64,000 bases of DNA from Nemania diffusa (GCA_038501195.1 JBBPUQ010000004.1:2852001-2916000), one strand, 5' to 3'. Shown: positions 45,422 to 56,938, numbered from the stretch's first letter. The notes: generated by a model not told the origin, from the letters alone. Made by a program: numbers and translations.

Positions 45422-47089
45422 TCAGAGTTCTGCTTGGGGCAATCCGCCTCCCCCGTTGCCCTTATTTTTAACGAAGACCTCACCACCAACAACATCAGGA
45501 TCATGCTCCCAGCGCAGCGTTTCAATAGAACCATCGTTACCAATACCAAAGTAAAAGACATACGTTGCCACGTCAAGGTCCGGCCATCGCCTGCGTTGCC
45601 GAGATTGCTTTTCCGTCAGGAGCCAACTGAAAGTGTCTTTCCCAAAAACCTCTAAACGGTGCTTTTGGGTTGGTCTCCCCTGAAAATAGAAGGCTAAGCC
45701 ATCGCCATCGTAGGCAACTTCAATGAACCAGTTACGAATAGTGTTGAAATAACGGCCAGCGTACTCTGAGAGTGGACGACTATGTGAGCCAGGTGTCTTC
45801 GCTTTTTCCATGTCGCTAGGCAATTTCCTCCACATCTCATCATAAGCATCAGCGCTCTCTTTCGCCAAAGCCACGTAGTCATTTCGATCCTTACAGTCCA
45901 ACAGGTGCTCCACGAGAAGTTGACCGATCCAGTCAGGGGCATCGTTCTTCGTGATCGCATTGGCCAGTACGACAACGATAGTGCCACTTTCGGGTAAGAT
46001 GTGAACGGAACTGAAGAACCCCACCAGACTACCATTATGATACCAGATTTTCTTTTTACTTGAGCCATCGTCGTGTTTACAACCTTTACCAACTAGAGGC
46101 ATAGGGCTGATGAACATGCCATTTGTACCTATGCTTCCTAGTGGTGCAGGCAACTCCGCGATAGCCCAGCCAGCCCCGTACCACTGGCCACCGGCTGCAG
46201 ATCCCGCATCCGGATCTAACGGTATGTATGGTGTGAGCAAGACTTTCACATTACGTAGGGGCTGAGTAACCCGGTCAGGCTTTATACTGATACCTTCCGT
46301 TTCAAGCCGGTAAGTGTCCATTACAGCTTTATAGTAAATAAGGAGATCGTGGACCGTGCTCTTTACGCCATTTGCTCCCTGCTGAACGGTTCCATCACCA
46401 ATCATTGGTCTCCCGACGTCATTTAGTTCGTAGGTTGGACTAGGCATATATCCATGTGCCCAGTTCTTCTCTGGTACATGAAAACTGGTTGTGGTCTCTG
46501 TCAGGTTCAGTGGCTTGAGAATTCTTTCCGAAACGAACTCTCCCCAGGTTGAACCAGATTTTGCAGCTACTACTTCTGATAGAAGATCGTACCCCCAATT
46601 ATTATATATCCATTTAGACCCGAGAGGTGCAATAGTCTCAAGATAGGATGTAATAGGTATCGTGTCTGTTTGAGCTAAGAGAAGTTCGTGCCCATCCTGC
46701 TGCCAAAGGGAGTTCTTTGTCGCAAGACCTGTTCTGTGTGTGAGGAAGTCTAACACCGTACTCCGTGACCGGATGTCTTCGTCGCGGTGTCGAAAATCGG
46801 GAAGGATATCGCATATTCGATCCTGAAACGAAATATGTCCGTCTGCTACAAGTAACGCAATAGAAGCTGCGGTAAAACTCTTACTTAACGAAGCGATATG
46901 ATAAACTGTGTGCTCATCCGGAGAGAGCTTTCTTTCGACGTCTCGATAGCCAAATCCAGCGAGATGGGTCTCTCCTGTAGCTCCATCTAGGATTCCAATA
47001 GAAGCACCTGCTGCCCCAGAGACACGAAGTATCTCTGCGATGCTTGGGCCAAGACCCTGAAGCATAGGACTGCTTGTAACAATCTGCAT
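45422..47089 (-). CDS. Serine beta-lactamase-like hydrolase (class C/PBP-fold)
   Basis: A single exon from ATG at 47089 encodes 555 aa; the frame stays open upstream without ATG. The class C beta-lactamase/penicillin-binding fold is shown by three active-site motifs: SLSK (nucleophile Ser and Lys), YNNWGYDLL (Tyr-x-Asn) and WYHNGSLVGF (His-x-Gly, replacing KTG). HTVYHIASLSKSFTAASIALLVADG is a typical context. A separate C-terminal region (about 430-555) has the beta-strand character of the lipocalin-like tail of many fungal members. Such proteins are esterases, amidases or transferases and seldom true lactamases. No clear signal peptide is present, so it may be cytosolic. It lies beyond the AT-rich element and need not belong to the PKS-NRPS cluster. 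Confidence 0.88.
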   Translation of the reverse strand: MQIVTSSPMLQGLGPSIAEILRVSGAAGASIGILDGATGETHLAGFGYRDVERKLSPDEHTVYHIASLSKSFTAASIALLVADGHISFQDRICDILPDFRHRDEDIRSRSTVLDFLTHRTGLATKNSLWQQDGHELLLAQTDTIPITSYLETIAPLGSKWIYNNWGYDLLSEVVAAKSGSTWGEFVSERILKPLNLTETTTSFHVPEKNWAHGYMPSPTYELNDVGRPMIGDGTVQQGANGVKSTVHDLLIYYKAVMDTYRLETEGISIKPDRVTQPLRNVKVLLTPYIPLDPDAGSAAGGQWYGAGWAIAELPAPLGSIGTNGMFISPMPLVGKGCKHDDGSSKKKIWYHNGSLVGFFSSVHILPESGTIVVVLANAITKNDAPDWIGQLLVEHLLDCKDRNDYVALAKESADAYDEMWRKLPSDMEKAKTPGSHSRPLSEYAGRYFNTIRNWFIEVAYDGDGLAFYFQGRPTQKHRLEVFGKDTFSWLLTEKQSRQRRRWPDLDVATYVFYFGIGNDGSIETLRWEHDPDVVGGEVFVKNKGNGGGGLPQAEL

Positions 47090-47789
47090 TGTTTTATGGC
47101 GTGTGAACAAAAACTGTCATAGGCGCCTCAGATGACGATGAGCGTAGAGGAAGAAGTTCAAAGGATAGCTCCAGGATACTTCTTTAAGCATAATGATGAA
47201 TTACAGTCGTAAATGTACGCAGTTGGGTGTGCTGTACCAGTATCGACTGATACATGTCTCACCATATCATGGGGGACCGGTGTAGCAACATCCCCGCTTC
47301 CATCACAATGATCTATAACTTAAACCTAAGCGAGCCAATCTAGTCAAGGTACAAAGTATAATCTTTGCTCACCTTTCACCATTTTAATTTCTCGTCGTAG
47401 CCTGCTTGCTACAACCAAGCCTGGCTGCAAGCCCTAATTTCGACACCTATATTCACTCATATTGTTGTGCTGGTCTAAGTGTTGGGAGAGAGTATACAGG
47501 CGCCGGGTCGCAGCGCTGGAGCAGCTAATTATCATCACTTTCATTCCTAGTGCGAGCTTACCTAACGCGATGTTACGGGTATATCTAGTAGTTATAGCGG
47601 CACAAGGAATTCACCGGCTATTTTCACTACACCATAAATGGTCTCTCAGAAGGGTGGGTGACTGAAAAGGGGGTCTAGTGAAAAAGTGGTCTAGTTTTAT
47701 AGCTTGTGGCACAGCCACAAGTCTGTGGCTTTGCAGGTGGCTTGCCGCCCGCTCCTATCACACTACCTACCTAGTATTTGATGAAATCA
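47090..47789. other. Intergenic region with an 8-bp hairpin
   Basis: Promoter side of the hydrolase gene. CTTGTGGC-ACA-GCCACAAG at 47703-47721 is a perfect small hairpin of unknown meaning. No gene is supported. Confidence 0.4.
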
Positions 47790-47814
47790 AGCAATAGAAA
47801 CAAGCAAGTCAGCC

Positions 47815-47896
47815 AAACAAGCGTTTTTTTGCGATCAAGACAGGTAAAACAAGTCAAGAGTCTATTATTTGACTTGTTTTGCCCGTGTGTAGCGCT
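47815..47896 (+). repeat. Dispersed repeat core, copy B
   Basis: It shares AAACAAG, TTTTTTTGCGATCAAGA, TAAAACAAGTCAAGAG, CTATTATTTGACT and GTGTAGCGCT with copies A (900-981) and C (48415-48496). The T-rich and CTACCTAC parts on the left are much shorter than in the other two copies. It lies exactly 600 bp before copy C. Confidence 0.7.
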
Positions 47897-48029
47897 AGTA
47901 TAACTCGCAGGAGGTCTCAGCGCTAACCACAGGTAAAGTAATACTTTGACTGATTGTCAATTAATTGACCCAATCCAGTCCAAATAATCGGTTTAAAATT
48001 GATTGCAGGTAAAGTAATAATTCTTTACC

Positions 48030-48496
48030 TGACTTGTTACTTGTCAATTACTTTCAATTAATTTTCTTATTTTTTAAAATATTTTTTGTTGTTTTTTTAG
48101 TAAAAAAGAAGCCTTCTTTTCTTAGGTAGGCTAGGTAGCACCTTATTTTTAAGCCCACTTATTCAGCCACGTACACAGCCACTTACCTAGCCACTTACCT
48201 AGCCACTGACTTAGCCACTTACATCTACCTAGCCTACATTCTACCACCTTACCTACCAACCACCCTACCTACTTACCTACCTATACCTACCTACACCTAC
48301 CTACACCTACCTACCTATCTTGCTTTCTACAACCTGTATGCTTTATGTATATTGCTTGAGTTACTTGGTCAATTAACTTGATCAATCAAGTCAATAGATT
48401 CAGGCAAGTCAGTCAAACAAGCCTTTTTTTGCGATCAATCAAGATAAAACACGTCAAAAGCCGTTTATTTGACTGACTTTACCTGTGGGTAGCGCT
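48030..48496 (+). repeat. Dispersed repeat, copy C
   Basis: It has the full order seen in copy A: a T/A-rich part (48055-48110), CTTACCTAGCCA repeats (48180-48230), CCTACCTA runs (48250-48320), then the core (48415-48496) ending GGGTAGCGCT. Unlike copy A, no gene follows, so it may be a solo remnant. Confidence 0.65.
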
Positions 48497-48781
48497 GGGA
48501 GGTCTAGCGTAGGACATAGGATTTTACTAATAGAACAATATACTATAATAGACCTACACACTTAAAATAGAGCGATTTAGAACATAATAGGTAACAAGAT
48601 TGCTAGAATGCCAAATCCAATGTTTATTGAATGCGGCTTATCAGTAATCTCGTGCTCTGACTCGACTATCTCAGACTAATTCCGCCTAATATGCCTATGG
48701 CCAAGTAGTCCGGAATTCGACGATCTCAGCGATCGCATCAACAGCCATGATAAATAAACGGCTCTATTCTTTGCATGGGCG

Positions 48782-50993
48782 TTATCCGGGTGACCCTTTG
48801 TCTCGCGGGCCCACGGGCGACCGGTCGCGAGCTTCGAGTTCACATGCGGTGGGAACAGCAGGGTCAGGGAGGGCGAACGGGTTGAGGTTATTGAACTGAA
48901 TTGGTACAGTTCGTGAAATAGCAGGACTCGGAAGCCGGAGGGAATCGGGGCTACGCTCAGACGCACCCATCTCGACCGCAGGAGACACGCTGTCCAGTTC
49001 GCTCACACTGTGCTGTGGTGTCGTCATCTGGCTCGCACTCGTTGAACCCCAAGAGAACATAGAAGGTGGGTTTGTACTGAGTGTCTCGGTGTCCGACCCT
49101 AACGTTCCTCGGTGTGAGGTAGGGTGACTAGCCTCAAAGCAGGCGCTGATAAACTTCTCGCGGTCTATCCCGGGTTTGTTAGACAGTAAATATGGGCTAT
49201 TTTGGAGGTTGGGAAAACTAACGCCCTAGAGACTGGAATTCGATATCCAGATACCCTAATTTCTCGTCCTCCGGCGCCGCCTTACCCTTCCCTTCATACA
49301 GAATAACAGGAGAGTGACCTATTGACGGCGAATGTGAAGCAAAGGTCACATTTGGGCTTCCGGACATTCTCCTTATCAAGCCTTTAATGTGTCCGCCTTT
49401 TTTTCCAGGATCATCCGCAGCAGGTCCGTAACCGAGATCGGTGTCCTCCGAATAAGGACGCAATATCAACCGCGTGTCCCCTTTTCTTTCCGGCTCCTTC
49501 TTGAACCAACGTATCTTGTACTCGACGTGATGGTTCGGCTCGGTCTGTCCAAGGTACGCGAATGAAAATGTCGGGTCTATGTCCTGATTATTTCGTGCCC
49601 AAACCTTCAAGTGGACGTCCATAGCAACATTCCTCTCTTTCCACGTGTGTATTTTTACCACTTCCACCATTTGCAGATACTGCCTAACTCGCACTTGGCG
49701 CTGGAATATGTCACGATCTGCCTTCTGTGTAAACTGGTATCTGGCCTTTTCGCTCAAGCGTTTGGTCTCGTCGCTAGATGTCGTAATTTCGAACCAATGT
49801 TCGGAGCTATGAGGTAGAAATGTGACTTCGATCTTGGGATTTTTAGGTTTCGTATACGGGATTCCTCTAGGGCCTAGTGGTACTAGTATGTTTGAGTATG
49901 TTTCCTGTTTACATATGCAAGCGATAGACTTACAAAAGTGTCGGATTCGTACTTGAGGGCCGAGCCAATCTATTACCCGCCTTTTTTCGTCTTCGTATAC
50001 TTTGTAGACGTCGGGGCTAAATCGTAGCCCTTCCCTAGTCCCTATTAATCTACCACAACAATTAACTCTTAAACATCATCTAGTCTTAACAGCGAGACTT
50101 ACAGAGTTACATAGTTGTGCCCAGACCAAGATCCGCTCCGTGGTGAGGGCCGGGCCTGTCCTACGTTACTATCGTAACCCTGGCCGCCAATTAAACTATT
50201 TAAAGATCCACTTTCACTGGCTGGCACAGAGTAATTCAGGATTCGGGTAGATGGGAGTTCAGGCAAGAAATGTAATGAAGTGGTTTGAGATTGTGCTCTA
50301 AGAATGGGCGAGGTACTGGTTCTCGGTGATATCAGTTGCTGATTCGTGGGCAACTCAGTTAGCGGTAGAGTGGTAATGTACAACCCGGGGTTAAGATTGA
50401 TTTGTGGTGTCGCGAGGGTCAGATGAGGATTTGGGTAAGTCGACACATGGCTCGTCGTAGCAATCGGAATAGATTCTTGTAGTGAATTGACCCTATATAT
50501 ATTTTTGAGCCATAATACCAGCGAACTTAGCTTCTATTTAAGCTTACTGCATGTGAAGGTTATTTATCTTATCAGTCAAGCTCCCCATCCGCCAATGTCC
50601 GAGCTCAGCATAATGCTGGTCGATCTTCTTGTGGAAGTCATCAATTCGGGAGGCATCTGGCCCTACTGTGAGCAACACTCGCTGAGCCGTAGAGCCGCGT
50701 CTTGTGGTTTCGGATAAGAGAGATTTATAATTTTCGAGGAACGTTTTGCATTCTTTGAGTGTCTTTTCTATGGAAACTGAACCCGGGAACCTGGTCGCCG
50801 AGAGTTTGTCCGGCAATCCAGGTTGCTCGAGATTCTCTTTTAGGAATTCATTAAGTATTCGAAGACGCGTATTAAGATGCCTAAGCTTCTCAGGGGCGTT
50901 CTCGGGACCAAAGAATTCTAGGGATATCTCGCGTCCTAGTTTGAAAACGGACGCGGAGAGCTGAAGTATTCCTAGTATCGTTCCAAACTCCAT
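48782..50993 (-). CDS. Fungal protein with STAND-type helical N-terminal domain (664 aa)
   Basis: I infer five exons (50993-50548, 50492-50103, 50049-49934, 49882-49223, 49164-48782) with introns of 51-58 bp, all GT-AG and all keeping frame. Residues 1-150 are helical, beginning EFGTILGILQLSASVFKLGREI. They resemble the fungal N-terminal domains of STAND/NACHT-type signalling proteins (Helo-like group). A Ser/Pro/Thr-rich linker follows (about 160-280). Then comes a compact region with KVYEDEKRRVIDWLGPQVRIRHF, EVTFLPHSSEHWFEITT, VRQYLQMVEVVKIHTWKERNV and LGYLDIEFQ, and a low-complexity Ser/Pro tail. There is no NACHT or P-loop, so this is not a complete STAND receptor. The last exon join (donor GTTAGT, branch CTAAC, acceptor ATAG) is the least certain. 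A role in signalling or nonself response is only suggested by the N-terminal domain. Confidence 0.68.
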
Positions 50994-51799
50994 TCTAGAT
51001 AATAGACTTAGGTCAAATACGCGGGCACTGACCAAAGGTAATATGATATTGATACAAGCAAGCCCCAGTAATGCAAGCTAACTAAGTTATGCGGGGAGGC
51101 AGGGTAGACCCCAGATACTGAGTACGGTCAGCGAGCTGGGGGTCTAGACCACAACGTCACATTTCGTATCTGGACGTCGAAGTGTGTAATTAGGTATAAA
51201 CGGCATGTATCTGTGTATATCTATTTGGGTTAATACGCTTATTGGGGCATTGGATTTAGGATCAACCAGGGTGCGATATCAAGACACCAATCACGACTCA
51301 AGGTTTAACCACGTTCCCACCCAGAATAGACGTCCAAACACAACCCAAACGTGCGTGTCCTAAAATTCATAATCGCTCCATTTAGTGGAGGTAACACCAC
51401 CGAGGCAGTACCATCCATTGCTCCTTCGGCTAACCATGGAGCCCTATAGGAACCTGTCTTCAATATACTGAGTGGCTATGTCTGAAGCTAGGCGCTCGGT
51501 TCTCTTGAAATATTTATCCTTCAGGGGGCGATGCAGCAAATTGGTCGCAATATTGGAATGAGGCGCTCTAATTTCCCCCATCTCGGGTTTCCTATATTGG
51601 TTGTAGGAATTGTGATATGACATGACCACGCCAAGGCTTGCCACAAACGCAAATGGTAGGGCAGAGCGACCCTTCTACTTACACGAGTAGGCTGAAAAGT
51701 CCAGGGGTCATAGGTATAGATATGACGTCTGACCTTCCCACAGGAGATGATAAAACGCAAAGAGCAATTAGCCGAAATATCAACTTACAGCTGTAAGCT
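50994..51799. promoter_or_regulatory. Divergent promoter between STAND-N-like gene and phosphate transporter
   Basis: About 800 bp between two outward-facing genes. A minus-strand frame at 51444-51623 (59 codons from ATG) is possible but unsupported by splice or family evidence. No other feature is seen. Confidence 0.4.
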
Positions 51800-54268
51800 A
51801 TGGGCAGCTACTTTTCTTCTCTTAAGGCAGGCGCACGACGAGTTGCAGATGAGATTGAATATGTTAGTAACAATTTCAATATCACTAGTCATTATGAAAG
51901 TCATATTGATGCCGATTGCTATAGGACCCTCAAGATCCGGATGCTGCAATTCAATTAGTCATAGATCGTCGTGGCTTTGACGGCTTTCAATGGCGGGTAT
52001 GGTGGGTTGCCGCATCAGGCTTCTTCACAACATCGTATAGTATCTTCGCTGTAAATGTGATTAGTCCAGCATTGAGATATGTCTATCCGGAAAGAGACTG
52101 TTCGCCCGGCTGGCCAGGGAGCTCGCTAATCATCAACCTAACGACACTCATCGGGACTGTTGTTGGCGCTATAGTCTTCGGCTTCTTAGCGGATAGACAT
52201 GGTCGTAAATCTGTGTACGGATTAGAATTGGCTATCGTGATTGTGGCAACCATAGGAAGTATGATATCTCGAGTGTTATTTCCCCTTATCTAAAGATCCC
52301 TGATGCCATTTTTCCTTGCCTTCTTCCCAAACCATTGAAGTCTCGGACTCGAATACATTTCTAACTTCTAATTTCTGATAGTGACAACCGCTTCTTCCGG
52401 AGTCAATTCTATGAACGTTTACGGGTGGATTGGATTCTGGCGCACACTTTTAGGGATAGGTTTGGGTGCAGAAGTAAGCGATTCCCCTTTATGCATATTT
52501 ACCTTGTCCAACACAGTTATCTAATGATTCTAGTATCCCCTCTCGGCGACAATAGCTGCTGAATGGTCTTCTACCAAGTCTCGTGGCCGAATGATGGCAG
52601 CGGTATTTCTGATGCAGTCGGTAGGACAACTCGCCGCCTATGGCTTCGGACTCGCAGTGCTAGTAGGACTTAGCAAGAATCTAGGTCTATCACCCAATGA
52701 AACGAATCGGGAAATTGCAGTCCCTAAGATAGATGCTATCTGGAGAGTTATTGTCGGTGTAGGGGCCTTCCCAGCTCTAGTCTCGCTTGTCTTGCGACGA
52801 ACGATCCCCGAAACACCATATTATTTGGTGGAGACTGGAAGAGTGACTGATGCTATTACAGCGGCGGGTCAAATTTACGCACCTGAAGCTACTCTACAGC
52901 CTACAGGAACTGATGAAATATCTCCTATCCAGACTATGTCAGATAGACCAGTAGAAAAATCAAGGGAGCGGAAGAGGGGGCCGTGGAACACTACAAAAGA
53001 GTATATCTGCGAAGTCAGAAAGCATCTTTCTCAAAAGAGCCGCTGGCGTACCCTGTTAGGTGTCATGTTGGCTTGGTGGTTATTAGATCTGGCCTACTGT
53101 AAGCCTTACTGCTGTTGTTCTCCTACGGTCTCCTCTACGCTAGGAAGTTTAACGGCTGTAACCTTCACAATACCCAACGTTTATATTAGATGACTAACTT
53201 ATTTAGTAAGATGGCCTAGGACTCGATAATCCAAAGACTATATCTGCTATTTGGCTATCGTCGCCCGCTGATGCCTCATTCGCGCTGACTTCCACGTGTG
53301 ACACTGATCCAACTCAGCAGAACACTAAGATATACGAAATGCTCCGCGGAAACATAGTCCGAAACATCGTTACAATATCTAGTGGCACTCTTCCAGGCAG
53401 TATCATCATTCTACTTGCGATCGACTATGTACCAAGGGTCACATGGAGTGAGTAACTCTCAGAGCCAAAATAGCAGCAACTGACACTAAGCTTTGCAGTG
53501 ATGTGGACATTCGTCACGCTAGCTGCGCTATTTGCGGTTAACGGGGGCACTTTTTTCGTAGCGTTTGAGACGGATAAACATGCGCTGACGATAGTTTTGT
53601 ACGTCTTGGCTCAAGTTATATTTAACGTGGGGCCGAATACTATGACGTTTATTCTGCCGGCGGAGCTCTTCGCGACTAGATTTAGGGGCACATTTTATGG
53701 GCTGGCTGCAGCTTCGGGGAAGCTCGGGGCTATCACGATCCTCCTGATCATCAACTTCGGAGTTTATCAAGGGAGGTCTGTCACCATGTCAGGCCAAGAG
53801 CTTGCAGGGACACTTCTTGGTTTCGCCCCGGCGATGCTACTAGGCGCATTTATCACATGGGTATGGATCCCAGAAGTCCAGTTTCCGCGTGGACACCTCG
53901 ATGAAGTGGTGGGAGACGAGAATGTGTCTGATAACGGGCTAAACGACGATCGACACGCAGTTACATTCAGGGAGAGTCTGAAGTTACCGAACCGTTCGCT
54001 GGCCCAAATTGCGCAAGACCCTGAGGGTGGACAAGTCCTTGGACTCAGGCGAAACTTGAGACGACTCATTCACCGTAATAGCAGTAGTCAGAGGGCTAGC
54101 ACAGCAGCTATGTTAGAATCCGGTGCCGGTAGGGTCTCTAGGACACCGAGTCCATCGAGGCCCCATTATCTCGTGCCCCCACGGCCATTCAATGAGCATA
54201 CAGGTGAACTGGATTCGGGTGACTTGGGGATGAGAGGTACTGTCGAGCTATCATGTCGGGAAGTGTAA
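51800..54268 (+). CDS. Inorganic phosphate transporter, MFS phosphate:H+ symporter family
   Basis: Six exons (51800-51862, 51925-52258, 52382-52473, 52534-53098, 53211-53447, 53499-54268) encode 686 aa, and every junction keeps frame. The first exon gives a short cytosolic start (MGSYFSSLKAGARRVADEIEY). Then come DRRGFDGFQWRVWWVAASGFF (TM1), FGFLADRHGRKSVYG (MFS loop 2-3 motif), GWIGFWRTLLGIGLGAEYPLSA (conserved in Pho84-like transporters), AEWSSTKSRGRMMAAVFLMQS, LAYYGLGLDNPKTISAIW, and FNVGPNTMTFILPAELFATRFRGT. A Ser-rich cytosolic tail of about 130 residues follows. It should import phosphate with protons at the plasma membrane. A fragment of its last exon lies in the cluster at 18602-18724. 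Exon 1 and two acceptors were chosen by frame and motif continuity and are less certain than the core. Confidence 0.88.
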
Positions 54269-54411
54269 AGTAGGATTGGACGGATGATGTATAATCGGAC
54301 GGACGCAGTATGTAGAATTTATGGTGTCAAGCTACATGTAATTATATAGATTTATGTACCTAGCTGAGGACATTCACTTAAAGGTAATGTGGGGTTGATG
54401 CATGTTATTTA

Positions 54412-54609
54412 TCCCTTTAGAGACCCATTCGGCTCCGTGACTTAAATAGTGGAATAACGGGGATTTTTGCATAACTAAATACTGCAAGATAGTCCAATGA
54501 AATCACAGTATTTGGCTCGGGTAATTGTTTTATTGGTATATCTTGCATATGCAGGATGCCCCGTTATTCCACTAATCAAGTCACGGAGCCGAGGGGGTCT
54601 CTAAAGGGA
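54412..54609. mobile_element. MITE, copy 2 (198 bp, TA target duplication)
   Basis: Inverted repeats of about 50-60 bp begin TCCCTTTAGAGACC at both ends and continue TCGGCTCCGTGACTT and AGTGGAATAACGGGG. TA flanks both sides (54410-54411, 54610-54611). It shares its terminus with the element at 26804-26991 but differs in the inner arms, so the two are subfamilies of one MITE family. It sits just after the phosphate transporter gene. Confidence 0.87.
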
Positions 54610-54795
54610 TAGACTACAGTATTATTTCACAAATGCACGGTACACCTGCGTCACTCTTAATTCTACTTACCTGCAGGCTTTAATCTAGATAGACAGACAA
54701 CCCAACATCCTCTAATCGTAATGACGACCTCAAGCCTACCCTAGGCCTATAGCTACGTTTCTTTTGGAATTTTATGTACAATATTACCTGGAAAA

Positions 54796-55953
54796 ATGCC
54801 CCTGTAGGTCTTATACATCTATCTCAGGACAACTACATGGCAACCTAATAACCATGGAACCAACAGCCACCTACTCGGCAAGAAATCATGGAACGTCTAC
54901 AACCCGGCCAATATCGAGCGCGTGAAGCGCGACGAGGCGGAGGCCAGAGCTCACGCCGAAGCTGAGGAGAAGCGCCAGAAAGCCCTCGCAGCGGACCGTC
55001 GAATTGCGATCCTGCGCGGTGAGATTCCTCCTCCGTTACCAACCCCGCCATCCCCGCCGCCGATCGGGACGCACCGAAAGCGCGAACACGACGACGATGC
55101 GACCTCGAGCTTCCGAGGCGGGGAGCGTAAGAAGCGGAAGCGCTTCGGCGAAGACGACACGGACTTCGAGATGCGAGTAGCGAGGGAACGCACAGGCAGC
55201 GGTCCTGCTACAAGCATAATCACACGACCCCATAAGATGAGCGATGCCCCTCTCGTCGATTCTAGGGGGCACATCTCGCTTTTCCCCGAGGACAGGAAGG
55301 GAGGGGACCGATCAGGGAACGAGAAGAACGAGGAGGCGGAGCGCGAGGCGGCAAGCAAGCGTCGCGAGTTCGAGGACCAGTACACGATGCGCTTCTCAAA
55401 CGCGGCCGGCAGAGACGGCGTCGGCATCACCGGCCCGGGGCCCTGGTACGCGTCTAACGGTGCGGGCGACTCGCGGGAACCCGGGGAGGTCCAGGCCCCC
55501 GGTAAAGACGCCTTCGGCCGCGACGACCCGAAGCGTAAGACGCGGGACGCTGCGAGGGTGGCCGCCAATGATCCCCTAGCGATGATGAAGAGAGGCGCGG
55601 CTAAAGTCCGCGATGTAGAGCAGGAAAGGCGCGCTTTGAACGAGGAGAAGGCTAAAGAGCTCAAGCAGTTGCGTAAGGAGGAAAAGAGGCGCGAGAAGAA
55701 ACGGAGACGTCATGATGATGTTGATGACTTGGAAGGCTTTAGTCTTGATGCGCAACCCAGGGATGCGGAGGATAGAAACCGCGAGCGAAGTTCTCGTGAG
55801 CATCGATCTGGATCACGCGATAAAGATAAGCACCGACATCGCCGTAGGTCGGACCATGACGATCGTAGCGAACGCCATCATCGCCGTCACGACGATCATC
55901 GGCAGGAGAATAGGGGCCACCACAGCTACAGTAAGAGGGATCGCGAAGACTAG
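54796..55953 (+). CDS. CIR-N-domain protein (LENG1-like, Arg/Asp/Glu-rich)
   Basis: The start needs an 8-nt first exon (54796-54803, ATG CCC CT) joined over a 63-bp intron to exon 2 (54867-55953). This yields MPLHLLGKKSWNVYN followed by IERVKRDEAEAR, the standard beginning of CBF1-interacting-corepressor N-terminal (CIR_N) domain proteins such as LENG1. Total length is 364 aa. The rest is highly charged, with NLS-like KKRKRFG, a coiled stretch rich in EEKAKELKQLRKEEKRREKKRRR, and a C-terminal RS/RD/HR-rich tail. The family is nuclear and tied to pre-mRNA processing or transcription; a specific role is not established from the sequence. Convergent with the next gene. Confidence 0.85.
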
Positions 55954-56233
55954 GAGAGGCATTCATCGGGACAGAGTCGGCGACTGTTGGCGCGAACGGA
56001 TCATTATTAGATTTATATATTTTCACAGTACGGCGTTAGGCGATCAAGCATTAGATATCCCTGGCCATTCCCGCAAGGTAGTTTTATGAATTATGAGATG
56101 CTGTTCTCCTTTTGAAAACTATGTATGTGACACAGTGTAATGCTAATTATTTAATGGGTATCATGACCTCCTCTAGTATTAAATCTTAAGTCTTCCTCCA
56201 ATCATAGCAATCAAGGGATATCTTGCAGCGAAA

Positions 56234-56938
56234 TCATTTTGCGCACTCTTTCCATGGCAAGCTGATAGCGACCTCCGCCATCTTCTTCTCAACAAGCTGG
56301 ACCAACTTGGGGACCTCGAGCTGCTTCAGGGCCTCGATGATATCGTCCGCCGTCTCCTTCTCCAGCCCTTCCTTCCGATCACTGTAGAGATCGAGCCCCT
56401 CCTCGGTGAACAGCGTGGGCGCAAACCAGGTCACGGCCCAGCGCTCGACGCCCTCGCCATTAGCCAACGGCCGCTCCCCCCAGCCGAGGAGCTCCCAGTG
56501 ACTGCTAGCGATAGCCAGCCAGCCCTTGCCGCGCCAATTCCAGGCGCCCGGCACGTTGGGGTCGGGCTTCTCGATGCCAAGCACGGTTTTGACGCCACCC
56601 TTGCCGTTCTTCTTCTCATATTCGACGAGATTGTCGTTCACGGCTGGGCCGTTGCCGTCGTTGGGAAAGGGGGTAGTGGAAGCGAATATGTGAGGCTTGT
56701 AAGTGATCCGCACGTTCTGGGTCGACCGCCACATGGATAGGGTCGAGTGCGTGACGGTCCAGGTGCCGTGGAGCCATTCTTTCGGCGGCGGGACGAAGGG
56801 GTCGTTGGAGGTTGTGGTCGATGCCTTGGTGGGATCTGGGAGATATTTGGACGGTGCGCGCAGGCTGATGGGATTTGATGATGCCTCTGTCGGGGCTGCA
56901 GCCGGAGCCGTTGTTGTTGTCGCCTCGTCGTCGGCCAT
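56234..56938 (-). CDS. Conserved-looking hypothetical protein (234 aa), possibly lipocalin-like
   Basis: A single exon from ATG at 56938. An Ala/Thr/Ser-rich N-terminus (about 50 residues) precedes a compact region with many aromatic residues and beta-strand patterning: WLHGTWTVTHSTLSMW, NVRITYKPH, WNWRGKGWLAIASSHWELLGWG, WAVTWFAPTLF. A helical C-terminus (DIIEALKQLEVPKLVQLVEKKM) follows. The spaced GxW start and repeated strands recall lipocalin-like beta-barrels, but this is only an impression. No signal peptide or membrane segment. High codon-third GC and the absence of stops over 235 codons support a true gene. Head-to-head with the gene at 57997. Confidence 0.75.
   Translation of the reverse strand: MADDEATTTTAPAAAPTEASSNPISLRAPSKYLPDPTKASTTTSNDPFVPPPKEWLHGTWTVTHSTLSMWRSTQNVRITYKPHIFASTTPFPNDGNGPAVNDNLVEYEKKNGKGGVKTVLGIEKPDPNVPGAWNWRGKGWLAIASSHWELLGWGERPLANGEGVERWAVTWFAPTLFTEEGLDLYSDRKEGLEKETADDIIEALKQLEVPKLVQLVEKKMAEVAISLPWKECAK

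Noticed and set aside
51444..51623. 59-codon minus-strand frame between two genes
   Set aside because: It has no clear upstream exon, no family resemblance and ordinary length for chance.
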